DNA from: Batkoa obscura
Lineage: Eukaryota > Entomophthoromycota > Entomophthoromycetes > Entomophthorales > Batkoaceae
NCBI GenBank assembly: GCA_030770535.1
Contig: JASVEC010000033.1
Coordinates: forward strand, 372,001-436,000
Direction: 5' to 3'
Length of the DNA stretch: 64,000 nucleotides
Below, in pieces: positions 45,294 to 57,984 of the stretch (the first letter of the stretch is position 1; each line of letters starts with the position of its first letter). A program made the translations under genes and the position numbers. The notes beneath the pieces were generated by a model that was given only the letters and a program-made list of their open reading frames with translations, was not told the DNA's origin and did no database searches.

Positions 45294-45901
45294 ATGAGCC
45301 ATTATAAAGAGTATGAATTCGATACACGAGTATGTTATGATTTAAGTCATTTTCGAGGTAATTATATGAAAGAAATCAATAATTATATTAGATAAACTTA
45401 AAACTATTTTATTACTTAGATCTATTAAAAAAATTACGTAAACCGGATGATAATATAATATTAAGATTAAATACAACAGATACAAAATCAGAAGAATCTT
45501 GTTTAAAAACATTTCGAACTTTATCCAAAGCTTATTCAGAAAGGGACACAGTTATTAAAACTTGTGTTAAAGTAAGAATTTTTATTTTTATTATCTTCAA
45601 ATGTAGTGGATTGTATTCATGAACTATTGTTTTTAGTTAGTAGATGGAAAATTAACTCAACTTCGAGAAGATTTTGATAAAAATAAAGAGGATTCTGTAT
45701 TGAAATCCCATCTTTATGCAGAAGAAGCTAAGGTAAATGATTTTTTTTAATATGGGTTTTAAATTTGATTAGAATATTTTTCAAATTTAGTTAAGATGGA
45801 TTAAAAATGAAGCATCAGTTGAAGAGATTATACAAAGACGTAGTTCAAAAGTATTTAATGATCGTTGTAGAATTTTCGATCCAAAAAAATTGGAGTTATA
45901 A
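45294..45901 (+). CDS. MIX23: MIX23 (CCDC58), mitochondrial intermembrane space protein
   Basis: Small intermembrane space protein that supports mitochondrial protein import. Five exons, about 140 residues: MSHYKEYEFDTRVCYDLSHF, then LRKPDDNIILRLNTT, ESCLKTFRTLSKAYSERDTV, IKTCVKLVDGKLTQLRED, and after more splices EEIIQRRSSKVFNDRCRIFD and PKKLEL. The cysteines at RVCYD, ESCL, KTCVK and DRCRI are those conserved in the family. The frame holds across all joins. TAA at 45899-45901. Confidence 0.92.
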
Positions 45902-46960
45902 TATTAATATATGATTAATAAAGAGAGTAAAGAGTAATAAGTTTTATATTTTATATTGTTATAATATAAATTGTTAAATTTATAGATTAATCATCCTTTT
46001 TAAAACGGTAAACTTTTTAAATGTTGTTTCAATTTGTTTGATTATATTATTTCAAGAATTGTTATAATCTTATTATAATGATACTTTACTGAATTGATTA
46101 TTGAAACCTCTCATATCATTTAATCCACATTACACACTTTAATCATTATATATTTTATCTCTTTTTGTATAAAAGAAAATAGTAGAGATAGATTGAGAAA
46201 TCATTAAGGCTAATTTTGAGGTATAGCCTAATAGATAAGTTTTATAGAAGAGAGAGAATATGATAGATCTCTATTTTAATTGAGTGAGGTAGGATTCGAA
46301 CTCAAAACATCAAAAAGTTAGATATTATCTCTCAATTCAATTTTAGTTTCTTAAAAATATTTGTTTGAATTAATTTTTACTTGAAATCTTGAATTATATT
46401 TAGAATTTCAATATCAGATTATTATTATCTGATATCATTAAAAAGCTTATAATATGTTTTCATTTTTTAAATTTGTTTTAATAAGTTAGTAATTCATTTT
46501 CATTGAACTGAAGTCAACCCTTTTTTATTATTTAAAAAATCTTTTAACTTTTGATTAGAAAATAAAATGTGTAAAGCTTAGTTTAATTTCTATGAATTCA
46601 AATTTTCCTTTTTTTTGAAGATAAAAGCGTAAATTGTATCACAAAGAAATACTATCCTTTCATTAACATTGACAATAACAATAATAACAATAATAATACA
46701 ACGACCTTTATGTTAAATATAATCTTATTAAAATGATATCATTAATTATTTAATAATATTTAATAAATAAGATGTTTTAAAATCGATTTTTCGATTTTTT
46801 AGCGGAGTTGTTAAAATTTTCCATTAAGTTAATTAACCAAGAATATAATTTCAGGGATGAAAACGGTAATTACATGTGAAAAAGAAACCTTAAGAAAACT
46901 ATACAAAAGAAAGAATTCTATAAGATTAATTGATTAATAAATTTAGTTTAAATTAAGAAG
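45902..46960. other. Intergenic with a tRNA-like stem
   Basis: 1.06 kb between MIX23 and the lipase-like gene. It contains the tRNA-like fragment at 46278-46337 (listed separately) and an AAC/AAT-rich stretch near 46675-46700. No MITE and no gene. Confidence 0.6.
46278..46337 (-). other. tRNA-like fragment or hairpin
   Basis: On the minus strand GAGTTCGAATCCTACC looks like a tRNA T-arm. The 60-base segment is bounded by a perfect 7-base inverted repeat (AATTGAG/CTCAATT) that could act as an acceptor-like stem. There is no room for a normal D-arm, and the T-stem pairs poorly, so it is not a functional cytosolic tRNA. It may be a tRNA remnant, part of a lost SINE, or chance. Confidence 0.25.
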
Positions 46961-48535
46961 ATGTTTGGATTTGATAGTAAAACATTATTAAAAAGTTTAG
47001 TTAATGAATATGGTGATGGTGGGCGATCAATCGCAGGAGATAATAAAGGAAAGATAACAACCGAAAGCAATAAAGAAGGAATGAATTTTATACAAAATTT
47101 TAAATCAATATCACAATATTATCCAAAGAGTCCATTGTTAAATAGAATGTCATCGTCAACAGTAAAAGAGAATAAAGTTGAGATTAAAGTTGAAGTAAAA
47201 AGTGATAAAATCAACTTAAATGGAGATGAAGAAGATAAATTCATTTTAGTACCTGATTTTTTTAATTTTAATGAAATTGATATTTCAATCCCTTTTTTTG
47301 AAGGTAAAAAAAGGATATGGGATAGTTGGCATTCTATTAAACAAGCAATACCAAATGCTATACCGGTTCATCCAAGTTCCTTTGGTTCATTACATGATAG
47401 AGCATGTGAAATATTTTATGAGCTTAAAGGGGGGAAAATAGATTATGGTAAAGAACATAGTAGAAAATATTGTCATTCTCAATTTGGTTTATATTATGAA
47501 GGAGTATTAAAAGAATGGAATGAAGAAAAGCCTATTGTATTAATTGGTAAAGGCTATGGAGCTCAAACTATTTTATATTTACAATATTTATTAGCTATTG
47601 ATTTCTTTAAATGTCAAAGTAATGATAAATGGATTAAAGCAGTAATTACAATTGAAGGTTCTTTACGTGGTTCAACATTACCTTATGTGTTAGGTTTAAA
47701 ACCATTTACTAAAAGTGTTATTCATCCTATTTCTATTTTACAATTAATACTAAGTTTGATTCATTTATTATTATATTTTAATTTACCAGTAATTTATTTA
47801 TTTGGACTGCAATTAATGAATTATTATTGGAATTTGTCTAAGAAACAACAAAGTTCTTTTTGGTGTGCTTTAATTGGACGTAGTTCTTATTCTAATTTAG
47901 AAGACAATTTTATTTATGATTATAGTTTAGAAGGAGCAGCATGGCATAGTAAATTATATCCCATATCATCTAATTGTATTTATTTAAATTATGTAATAAG
48001 TAATTCAATGAAATCAAAAATTACAGGTTATCATTTACCCCGTCCAAGTCAATTTAAACGATTTTTATTAAGTTGGTTTTTAGGTAGATTTCAATTTATA
48101 CATAATGATTTAAATGAATATGAAGAATTAACAAAATATTGGCCTAATAATGGATTAGTACCTACTATTTGTCAATTACCACCTAAACATCACCCGAATC
48201 AGTTTAAATTAGAATTACATAATAAAATATTAGATCCCATATTATATTCTATGGAATTAGGTAAATGGCATACAATATTTACATGTCAACAAAACATGAG
48301 ATTATTTCAATCTCAACAACAATTTTATGAATCAAATATTAAAAACACATATCAATTTTATTTGCAATATCATTTAGATCCATTTTATTTGTTAATAATG
48401 GAAACAATTGAACAATGTTTAATTAAGATTTATTCCTCACTTAATCATCAGTATTTAAAACCAATATTATTAATATATCAATTATTTTTATATTTAATAA
48501 ATTATCAAAATATTTATGAAATATATCTAAAACAA

Positions 48536-48599
<64 letters not shown>

Positions 48600-48793
48600 G
48601 TAATACAACTATATTGGAACAATCAGATGAATCTGCTTTAATTTGGGCAAGACAAATTGAAACTAAAGCTTTTTTACAATCCCCATCATCTATTATACGC
48701 TGGATGAATCAAACTAATTATCCTTCTAAATCTCATCAATTTAATATGGATGCTCAAACTATACGTAGAGTATTAGAAAGTAAAGAATCTTAA
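46961..48793 (+). CDS. Family I.5-like lipase homologue lacking the catalytic serine
   Basis: A single exon of 610 residues. It aligns in order with zinc-containing bacterial lipases (L1/T6 type): FILVPDFFNF at the oxyanion strand, VHPSSFGSLHDRACEIFYEL, then GGKIDYGKEHSRKYCH, which keeps the zinc-binding Asp and both His. DNFIYDYSLEGAAWH matches the DxTxxGA strand with the fourth zinc ligand. But the nucleophile elbow GHSxGG is GKGYGA (about 47551-47568), so the Ser is Gly, and the acid NDGxV is NNGLV. The His may remain in GKWHTIF. A hydrophobic stretch near 47720-47825 could be a membrane segment. A poly-Asn run of over 20 residues sits near the C-terminus. Most likely a pseudoenzyme with a structural zinc site (inference). 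Convergent with the helicase gene, 85 bases apart. Confidence 0.8.
48537..48598. repeat. AAT microsatellite coding for poly-Asn
   Basis: About 20 AAT units in frame inside the lipase-like gene. It shares unit and strand sense with the intergenic AAT run at 51.4 kb. Confidence 0.95.
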
Positions 48794-48878
48794 ATAAATT
48801 TATTATTTTTACTATTATATTTTATTATTATTTTATTTCTATATAATTTATTAAATTAATATCTATATTATATATATC

Positions 48879-50474
48879 TTAATCTATAATGTTTGGATGA
48901 TCTAATAAAGTAATATTTAACAATTTATATAATGTTCTCATTTTATGTTGATTAGCATTTGACTGTGGAATTAATGTAATGACTCTACCCCAACTACTAT
49001 TATGGTTTTGACCACCCATTAATCGTCCTACTCTACCTGCCATATGTTGATAATCTTGAATTGTACCTGGATAACCTAAGATAAATACATGACTTAAATC
49101 ACATACTTCTATACCTCGAGCATTAAAATAGTTACTAACATATAACTTTGGTATATCTTCAATTTCAGTTTCAATAATATTAGATTGAATTGGAAATGAT
49201 TTTTGTAAATCAATAGCATTAATACCCATTTTATTTAATTTTATAATAACATCTTCTACTTTTATTGAATGAGGTATAAACACTAATCCCTTTTTAACTT
49301 GATCTGCATGAGCAGCTAAAGCTATACTTTCTAATAATTGAATATCATTTACTTTAATAATATTGTTTTCAATATTTTCTTTTTTAACTTTATTTTCTTC
49401 TTCTTCTATATTAGGTAACATTAATTTATGACTTTCTGGATTTGTATCTAAATTAATAACTCTTTCTTTACTTACTACTAAACACATATGTTCTAATGTA
49501 GTTGGTATACTATTAGCAATATCGGCATTGACATCGATATAAATAGGATATTTCATCCAATTTCTTTGTTTTAAATAATGTCGAATACCTCGATTTAATG
49601 TTGCTGACATAACTAATAATTTAATATTCAATTGTTTTTTATTAATTAATTCATCTAGTATTATACTACTTGATTTTGGATGAGTTTCTCTAACCCATTG
49701 TTTTTTTAATGAAGCATGACGTGTGGGTAGACGTAATAAATGATCTACTTCATCTAATATTATTCTTGATAAGCTATTTAAATTAATTGTATTTTCTTTA
49801 TGAATTAATTCTAATAATCGATTAGGTGTACTAACTATTACATTAGGTTTATATTTAATTAAATTGGCTTCTTGTTCTGCTTCTTTATGTTGATCTTTAT
49901 ATATCACTTGTAAATTATAATTTTGATTATTATTATTATCATTATTGTTAATTTTATTATACCAATTTTCAATTTGAATAGCTAATTCTTTATTTGGCAC
50001 AATAAAAATGGTATCAAGTTGATTATCTTTTTTTACTTTCATTTGATTTATTAAATATAATAAAGTTATAAATGTTTTTCCAGTTCCAGTCATACTCTTT
50101 AATATAATTTCTTTATCTAAAGATAAATAATTTAATAAATATTGTTGCATTAAAGTCGGTTTATAAATATTAAATTTTTCTTCTAAAGTTTGTATAATGT
50201 CGTTTCCTATATTTAAATCCTAATTTTTTATTATAACATTATTATTAGTTTTAATAGAAATAGTCTACATTAATAAATTATAGCTTACCTTAAAATTAGT
50301 TTTATTTTTTTCAATTGTATCATTCGCTTCATTATGAATACATCTTAATTTATTTTTTATATTATTGAATGTTATTATTGGTACTTTATTTATTAATAAA
50401 CGAGTCTTTAATAACTGACTCATTCTATTAACATTTATTGATCCATTTAATCTACTTAATATTTTTGATATCAT
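48879..50474 (-). CDS. DEAD-box RNA helicase, probably mitochondrial
   Basis: Two exons: 50474 to about 50289 and about 50221 to 48879. The N-terminus (MISKILSRLNGSINVNRMSQ, LLKTRLLINK) is basic, Ser-rich and free of acidic residues, as in mitochondrial presequences. Helicase motifs in order: SMTGTGKT (I), VPNKELAIQI (Ia), VIVSTPNRLL (Ib), LDEVDHLL (II, DEVD instead of DEAD), MSATL (III), LVFIPHS (IV), LYVSNYFNARGIEV (V), HMAGRVGR (VI). No clear Q motif. The order and the divergent motif II fit the Mrh4/Mss116 group of mitochondrial ribosome or splicing helicases; I cannot choose between them, so no symbol is given. It ends NITLLDHPNIID. Confidence 0.85.
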
Positions 50475-50646
50475 TTGAAACTATTTTTAATATTGTAATA
50501 AAATAACAAAAATAATAAAAGCAAAAATCAATTTGAATTTTAGATTCAAGTTTGCCAATAGAATAATCAACCTAACTTGATTAGCTTAAGCTAAAAATTT
50601 AAAATATGAAGTAAAAAAATAAACTTTATTTTTTTATATAATTATA

Positions 50647-51361
50647 ATGAGTAATACAAATCAAAAAGTAATATTTTTTTATTTAATTATTAATATAAAG
50701 AATAATCGTTATTTTTTAAAAGTTTAGTCTAAATTCTTTTTCCTTTTTATTTTCCGAACTTATTCAATATTCCCAAAACCGAGTAGATGGTATACAAGAT
50801 TTAGAAAAAAAGTAATTATTAGTGTATATTTATTCTATATAAAATCTATAACTCATATCAATAGATTAAATGAAATTGGCAAAAGGGTAGGTATACGTGC
50901 GTTAGAGATCCTAACACTCCGAGGCAAAGGGGGTTTATTTTCAGCTAAAAGAGAGATTCGAGTACAAGATTTATTAACTTTTATAAGCACTATATTATGG
51001 CAATTTTTATTTGATAAAGCTGTCGATGCATTTGAAAGATCGACAGAATCCCCAGAAGAATATATGTTATCTGATAATGAGCCTTTATTTATTAGATATA
51101 TATCTGTACCTAAAGAATTAAGTCAATTTAATGCTAATGCCTTTGTAGCTGGTATTGTTGAAGGGGTTTTACAAGCGGGACAATATGTAATTTACTAGTT
51201 TGTAATTTATTATTTGATATAATAATTCTTTTTTATTATAGCCTTGTAGAGTTACTGCACACTCTGTACCAGCTCCTGGGTTTCCATCTAGAACAACGAT
51301 ATTAATAAAATTAGATGCTAGTATATTAGAAAGAGAAGCTCAATTAAATAGGTTTAAATAA
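50647..51361 (+). CDS. TRS31: TRAPP complex subunit 5 (Trs31)
   Basis: Core subunit of the TRAPP tethering complexes that act as exchange factors for Ypt1/Rab1. ATG 50647 gives seven codons (MSNTNQK); the frame requires an intron ending at AAAAG before TTTAGTC, giving FSLNSFSFLFSELIQYSQNR. The next exon has EIGKRVGIRALEILTLRGKG and EIRVQDLLTFISTILWQFLF, then EEYMLSDNEPLFIRYISVPK and FVAGIVEGVLQAGQY, and the last gives PCRVTAHSVPAPGFPSRTTI and LIKLDASILEREAQLNRFK. All are Trs31 hallmarks. Length about 180 residues. The start exon is inferred from the frame. Confidence 0.92.
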
Positions 51362-51378
51362 AACTAATAACTTTATCA

Positions 51379-51447
<69 letters not shown>
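51379..51447. repeat. AAT microsatellite, intergenic
   Basis: About 23 AAT units between the convergent TRS31 and ECM16 genes, the longest such run in the window. It lies just after the TRS31 stop. Confidence 0.95.
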
Positions 51448-51504
51448 TAAATCTATTTTTATTTCTATTTTATTTCTATTTTATTTATTTATTTAAAATA
51501 AATA

Positions 51505-54500
51505 TTATTTTTTAAGTTGATTTAATGAAATTGTATGATTAGGTAATGGCCAATATTTTGGACCATAACTACAATTTACTTTAACTAACTGATTTGCTGT
51601 ATTAAATTCTTTAATAGATTGAACTGCATTTTGTAATTTAGATAAACTATCTTTATCATTTATAGGTTTACTAAAATTAACTAATGGTTTAGCTACATTA
51701 ATTAGCCATTTACTTTCGACTACAGTGACATCTGAATAAAATAATATATTAATTATATTACATATTATATATTATATATCATTATTACCTTGCATTAGTA
51801 CTGTACCAGAAGAAGATTTACTTAATTGAGTATAAACAATAAAAGGTGGAGGAGGAGAATGTAAATATAAAGCGGAAGCTGGATGAATATAAGCATCTTC
51901 ATCACTCCACATCAATTTATAAGCTGGAGTTGATTTTATACCTTTTCCACTATAACTTTCTTTATTTTTATCAACTAATGTTTTTAATACAGCTACTTGA
52001 TCTACAAACCCAGCTAACAAAATCTGTCTTAAAGCTAAACACTAAAATAATAATTATATTATATTATTATTATGTTATTATTTTGTTATTTATAGAATTA
52101 AAATACCTGTGTTGGTGAAGGTGGGGGTAATTTAGGATCTAATGTTACATCTATATTCGGACAATATAATTGAACTAAATTTGTTAATTGTCGACGCATT
52201 TTGCGAATTTCATCCATTGCCTATAATAGTAATTATTATTAATGTTTAACTTATTGATGTTATTATTATATAATTTATTACTTTGATTCTCACAAAATTA
52301 TCATTACAAAATTGATCATTACCACCATCATATTCATAAGCACCAATTACATTTAATACTCTTAAATGATCACTTGTAGGTACTTTACCAGTAAATTTCT
52401 AAAGTTATAATTTGATATCAAATGTCAAATATTAAATAAACAAAGTCTTACAGCTAAAGCTTGATAAAATTTCTTTTTTTGAGATGAATTTAGTAACTTT
52501 TCTTGTTCATCTTCATCTTCATTAATAGCTTCAATTGCTTGATGTTCTTTTAGAAATGGATCACCAACGGAAAGTGCTGCTACTAAAGCAATTACATAGG
52601 GCATACATCCATGTTGTTGTCCAATTGCTAGGCTAAAATAAGTTATTAATATAATAAAAGAAAAACTTATTTATTTTAGGATATTTTACATTTTAGAAAA
52701 TCTTGGTGATACTGGAAACATAGACATAAGTGTACCTAAAGGTACTATTTTTTTAGTATCCATATCAATTGCACCTAAGTAACTTAATAATCTTTCCGCT
52801 TTTTGTATAGATGCTTTGGATGGTGGTGTTGGAAATGGAAAGTTGGCAACTTTATCTAAATTCATACTTTTCATTTGTAATACAACACCTATTAAAATAT
52901 TATAAATTATTATTATTAAATTAAATTTTATATTACCTTCTATTGGATTTCTAAATATCTCAGGTTCAGAAAATTGTTCAAAATAATCATTAAATACAGC
53001 TGATGAGTAAATACGGTAACAATGCCCAGGTCCAGTACGACCAGCACGACCAGCTCTCTATGATAAGAATAATCGTTATTAAAAATAATAATTTAGAATT
53101 AAAATAAATAATAATTACTTGATCAGCTGAAGCTTTAGATATCCAATCAATTTTAAAATTTGATATATTTGATTTTGAATCATAATGTTTTTCTTTGGCT
53201 TTACCGACATCAATAACATATCTTATATTTGGAATTGTCAAAGATGTTTCTGCTACATTAGTAGCAACTACACATAATCTATGTCCAGCTGGTGGATCTT
53301 CAAATACTTTGAGTTGTTGTTGAGTTGGCAACATTGCATATAATGGAAGTACATACAATGGTTCTATAAAAATAATATTTGGTTAATATATATATATACA
53401 TTGTATTATGTAAATATAAAAACCATTTAAAATTTACCATGTGTAGCTTCTTCAGAAAGTTCTAAATGTTCTATATCATCACCTTCTAATTCTTCTTCTG
53501 AATTTCCAAATTCAAGTTCTTGATCTTCATCAAAATCTTCATAATTATCATCATTATTTAAATCTTCAGCTTCAATATTAATATCAGCTTTTAATTTCAC
53601 ATCCGAAATGGTATTCTTCTTAGATTCTTTTGAATTTGGAAATTTTGATTTTAATTTTCGACAAAGTCCTTGAATTTCATTTTGCCCAGTTAAAAATACT
53701 AAGATTCCGCCAGGTGGTAAACGTGTATGTATTTTTACTATCTTTTTAAATGCTTCACCAATATAATCACGTTGGGGTGTATGTTTATTAAAATGAACTG
53801 TAACTGGGTATTGTCTAGCATCTACTTTAATTACTGGCGGTATATTATTACTAGAGAATAAACTGGCATTGTTTCTAAAATCTTCAACTCTAAGAGTAGC
53901 AGACATAATAATTAATTTGAGTGGCTAATAAATAAATTTTAATATATACTGTTTTACTAATATAAAACAAATTACTTTAACACCTGGTTTACCCTCTCTA
54001 TAAAGGTTATTTCTTAATTTCAAGGCTCTAGAAAGAACACCAATTAAAATATCTGTATTTAAAGTACGTTCATGAGCTTCATCTAATAAAATAGCCGAGT
54101 ATTTATTAAGTAATAAATCTTGGGAAATTTCACGAAGTAAAACACCATCTGTCATAAATTTAATTTTTGTATCTTTTGAAACAGTAGCGTCATATCTAAT
54201 TTGATAAGAAACAACTTTTGTATCTGTATTTAATTCTTTTGACACTCGATTGGCCATACTAACAGCAGCAACCCTTCTAGGTTGAGTAACACCAATTAAT
54301 CCTAAATTTGAAGACTCTGGATGACCATAACCAGCTTCATATAAAAATTGAGGCAATTGTGTAGTTTTACCTGAACCCGTTTCACCACAAATAATTATAG
54401 CATCATTAGCTTCAATAGCTTCCATTATTACTTGTTCTTCGCCACATACTGGTAATTTCATTCTTGCAGCTTGTATTTCTTCAGATCTATTTACAGTAAC

Positions 54501-55418
54501 ATAAAACTTATCTTCTTTCCCTTTTATTGGATTTGTTATTGGTTTAATTAACGGCTTACTGGCATTGACTGATACTTCTAGTTTATTAGTTGGTGCCTGT
54601 AAATAAGATAATGAAGTGGTTGGGTTATTTTCTATATTTTTTTCTATAACTTCTTCATTATCCTCTTTTTCAGATTCATCTTTTTCTTTCTCATTATCAG
54701 ATTTGGATTGAGAATCTGTCTCGGAGCTGTCAAAATCACTTGAAGATAACTCAGTGTTATTGCGTTTAAGTAACTCTTTAACTGAAACCATACTTTTTTT
54801 TTTTTTAACTCTTTTAGGAATTGTTCCAGGTTGTAAACCAGATTTAAGAGCTGACCCAATACCCAATTGAATAGTTCCTTGCTTTGTATTAGAAAGGGAT
54901 TTAGCTAATTCCATAGTTGATTTGGCATAACTTTCCATTGAATTTAAAACTTCTTCTTCATCATCGACTTCTCTTTCTACTACTAAACGTACGCTTTTAT
55001 CAGTAATTGGTATACCTGCTTTTTGTTGGTTTAATGCATGTCTTAACTTTTCACGAGTTGTCATTTTAGATTGTCCTAAAGTTTTACTTGAAAGCATCAA
55101 ATCTGAAGTGAAAGTACTTTGACTACTTTGTGTTAATAATCTATTTCTTTTTCATTTATAAAATTAATCTTACGAAAGCTTTTTAAATAGCTCTTCCTTT
55201 TCTTCTTTGGCTAGTTTTTTTTTCTATGAATTTAAAAATCAAATTAATTATATTGTTTTTATAACTAATAGCAAACTTACAATATAATTATCTAATCTTT
55301 TCTTTTTCTTTGGGTTCATCTTAGAATTCTTTTCTTGAATTTCATCTCCTTTGGTTTCTTGGCCTACTTCCAAATCTTCTACTTTCGATTTATCTTTATT
55401 TTTATCTTTTCTTTTCAT
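51505..55418 (-). CDS. ECM16: DEAH-box RNA helicase Ecm16/Dhr1 (DHX37)
   Basis: Releases U3 snoRNA from pre-rRNA during 18S maturation, in the nucleolus. From ATG 55416-55418 ([20 protein letters not shown]) to TAA 51505-51507, about ten introns. A basic N-terminus with a lysine-rich NLS-like run leads to [20 protein letters not shown], typical of DHX37, and the motifs [19 protein letters not shown] (I), [15 protein letters not shown] (Ia), [14 protein letters not shown] (II, DEAH), [13 protein letters not shown] (III), [14 protein letters not shown] (IV), [18 protein letters not shown] (V) and the GRAGR region split by an intron near 53050. Then come the ratchet and OB-fold domains, with [20 protein letters not shown]. 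An acidic insert ([20 protein letters not shown]) lies after motif IV. It ends [12 protein letters not shown]. Confidence 0.94.
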
Positions 55419-56033
55419 TTTAATTTATAAAAATTCGATTTTACAAATCAAGGAATATTTTAAATTTTGAAAGCTCGAACTTAATTTTATTTTAAAAAAT
55501 TGAATTGACATTTTATACTTTGGGAAAAATATTAAATTATATGTTATAACTACATTATAACATCGAATGTAATTTAAGTTTTTAGAAAGAACAAATAACT
55601 ATTAACTAGTTTAGAAAGAGTAAGCTAATAATCTTACATTTGTAATACTAATAAAAAAAAGCTATAAAATCACAAACCAAAAAATACTTTGACATTTCAT
55701 ATTCTTATAGAATAATGTTTTAATTGTTTAGTAGTAGTCATACTTAGGATCCTGTATTATTTTATACTACTTAACTACTTTTGAACTTATAATTCCACTA
55801 ATCACTGCGTAAATTAAAATTTAAATTTGCAAATTTATGAATCAACTAATAAAATGATAGAATAAGGAAATACTCAATATTTTCAACCAATTATATATTG
55901 AAATAAATTGAATTTCAACAAATTAAAATTTAAAATAATGAAAAATTTTTAAAGGCAATCCAAGTTATTTTGATACAAATTGAAAAAATTTTCGGTCCCT
56001 TTCTCAATCCCATAAAGTAAGATATAAAGAAAC
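55419..56033. other. Intergenic, promoter region of ECM16 and RPS21
   Basis: 615 bases between two divergent starts. No MITE or gene. It must hold both promoters; no shared ribosome-biogenesis motif was recognised with confidence. Confidence 0.55.
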
Positions 56034-56433
56034 ATGGAGAACTCTGATGGTAAAATTGTCGATCTTTACGTCCCACGTAAATGGTAATATTCAGCTATAA
56101 GATCAGATATTATATATTATAATACATATAAAATTGAAAAAAATTGAGGATTGATACTAATTAATCAAATTTAGCTCTGCCACCAACCGTTTAATTGGTG
56201 CCAAAGATCATGCTTCTGTCCAAATTAACATTGGAGAAGTTGATGCTAGTGGTAAATACACTGGTGCCTTCAAAACCTATGCTCTCTCCGGTTTTGTTCG
56301 TCATTTAGGTGAATCTGATGATTCCCTTAACCGTCTTGCTACTCGTGATGGTTATCTTAACAAGTGAGTATTTTGAAAGTCCTATATTTATTAATGCTAA
56401 TATCTTTATAGTGTTTACAGTGCCCAGCTTTAA
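56034..56433 (+). CDS. RPS21: Ribosomal protein eS21
   Basis: Small-subunit ribosomal protein. Three exons: [16 protein letters not shown] and a split TG/C codon, then [40 protein letters not shown] and [20 protein letters not shown], and after the last intron VYSAQL with TAA at 56431-56433. About 86 residues, normal for the family. It is richer in C and G at third positions than its neighbours, as expected for a highly expressed gene. Confidence 0.97.
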
Positions 56434-57984
56434 ATTAATTTTGGGTGAATAAAAGTAGTAAATTATTAAAAGTTGTTTATTTCCAAGAGATATTGTATAT
56501 AAATTTAAACTAAGAAAAGATAAGAGGATTTTTCTTACTTGTTTTCTTTGATTTGATTATAGTTGTTGGTTTGTTAAATAATATTATAGTTCGAGCTTAA
56601 TGAAATTTAAAGAATTCGCTTGAAATGAAGATATATTATGTACAAAATATTTCCATAGATGTAAAATATAATTCAAATCAATATATACAAGTCTTTCTTA
56701 CAATACCCAAAATAAAGTATTTTCATATAAATTATAATCAGTGAAGTTTTTATGTTTTATTACTTTTAATTTTGTATTAGCAAATTTTAGTTTATAATTA
56801 TAATAATTGTTATAATAGATTTTGTATTTGACTATTGGTATATGAAATATATTAGCTTTAAGTTATATTTTATAATTGAATATTTCAATATTTCATTTCA
56901 GACTTAATTCAAATGGATAAATTTAAATCAATCTAGATTATTTCTAATTTCAAAGTATAGTAATATCATTTTAAAGTATTTATCAAAAATTTAAAAATTA
57001 TATATAAATAAACATTGAAACTAATAATACATCTAACGTACAGGGATGTATTCTTTTGTTTGAGAATTTTACTAGCAACTTTTCCACTTAAATAGCGTTT
57101 TAAAAATGGAAAAGTGAGGAAACCAAAAAAAACACCTCCATACACTTATTAAAATTCCAAACTGTGTGTTTTACACAAAAAAAATTATTTCTCTAGCATG
57201 AAACTATTATGAGTAAAATAAAAGATAAATAGCTTTATTTATTAAATTTTAAAAAAACGCTTAATATAAAAATTTAATACATATTAATAAGGTTTATAGT
57301 AGCTTTAAAAAACAATCACATGTAGTCAGATTTTATGGAGAGTGCTATTTTTATAATGCTAATCTTTTAATTTTGGTCTATTTGAAAAAAATACTATCAA
57401 ATTAAATATCATTGTAAAAACACACTATATTCTATAAATTTTATATATCTATAGCACTTATCATCAAAGACTATTTTGAAGCTTTGAAATAATGTTTATA
57501 AATATCTAATTGAAGAAGCATATTTGGCAATAAGTGTTTTGTTATATATAAATCAAATGTTAGTACCAAAAGCATTTATAGAAATGTTTCAAAAGTGAAT
57601 AGATTGCCTTTTAGAATTTAAAATAATGATAAAATACAATACAATACAATACAGAAAATTAAACCATAGTTTTTATCATTTAAATAATATTCTTTTTCTT
57701 TATTAAATTAAAATAAATGATCGGTGGGGTTCTAATAACTTAAACAAAATCAAACTAAAATAATACCTTAATTATATATTACATGTGCAGTAAACAAAGT
57801 ATATAAAAACTTAAATATTAAACCAAAACTATTAAAAATATTTGGAACATTATTATTTGAAAAGTAGATGTGAAAATAAAATTTCCATCAAAATAAATTC
57901 AACATTAGACTTGATATATTTCCGTTTCTTCCTTTGAATAATTTAGTTAGTCAAAAACCTTTATTTTTATGAAACAGTAACTGT
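56434..57984. other. Intergenic with one MITE and a short ATACA repeat
   Basis: 1.55 kb between convergent RPS21 and RPL31. It holds MITE copy L (57039-57142) and a short pentanucleotide repeat (ATACA, about four units near 57633-57652). No gene seen. Confidence 0.7.
57039..57142 (-). mobile_element. MITE copy L, reverse orientation
   Basis: 104 bases from TACAGGGATG to CACCTCCATA with CACTTAAATAGCGTTTTAAAA in the centre. Each end carries one or two changes. Confidence 0.82.

Noticed and set aside
46278-46337. A functional tRNA gene
   Set aside because: No D-arm, poor T-stem pairing and only 60 bases between the outer stems.
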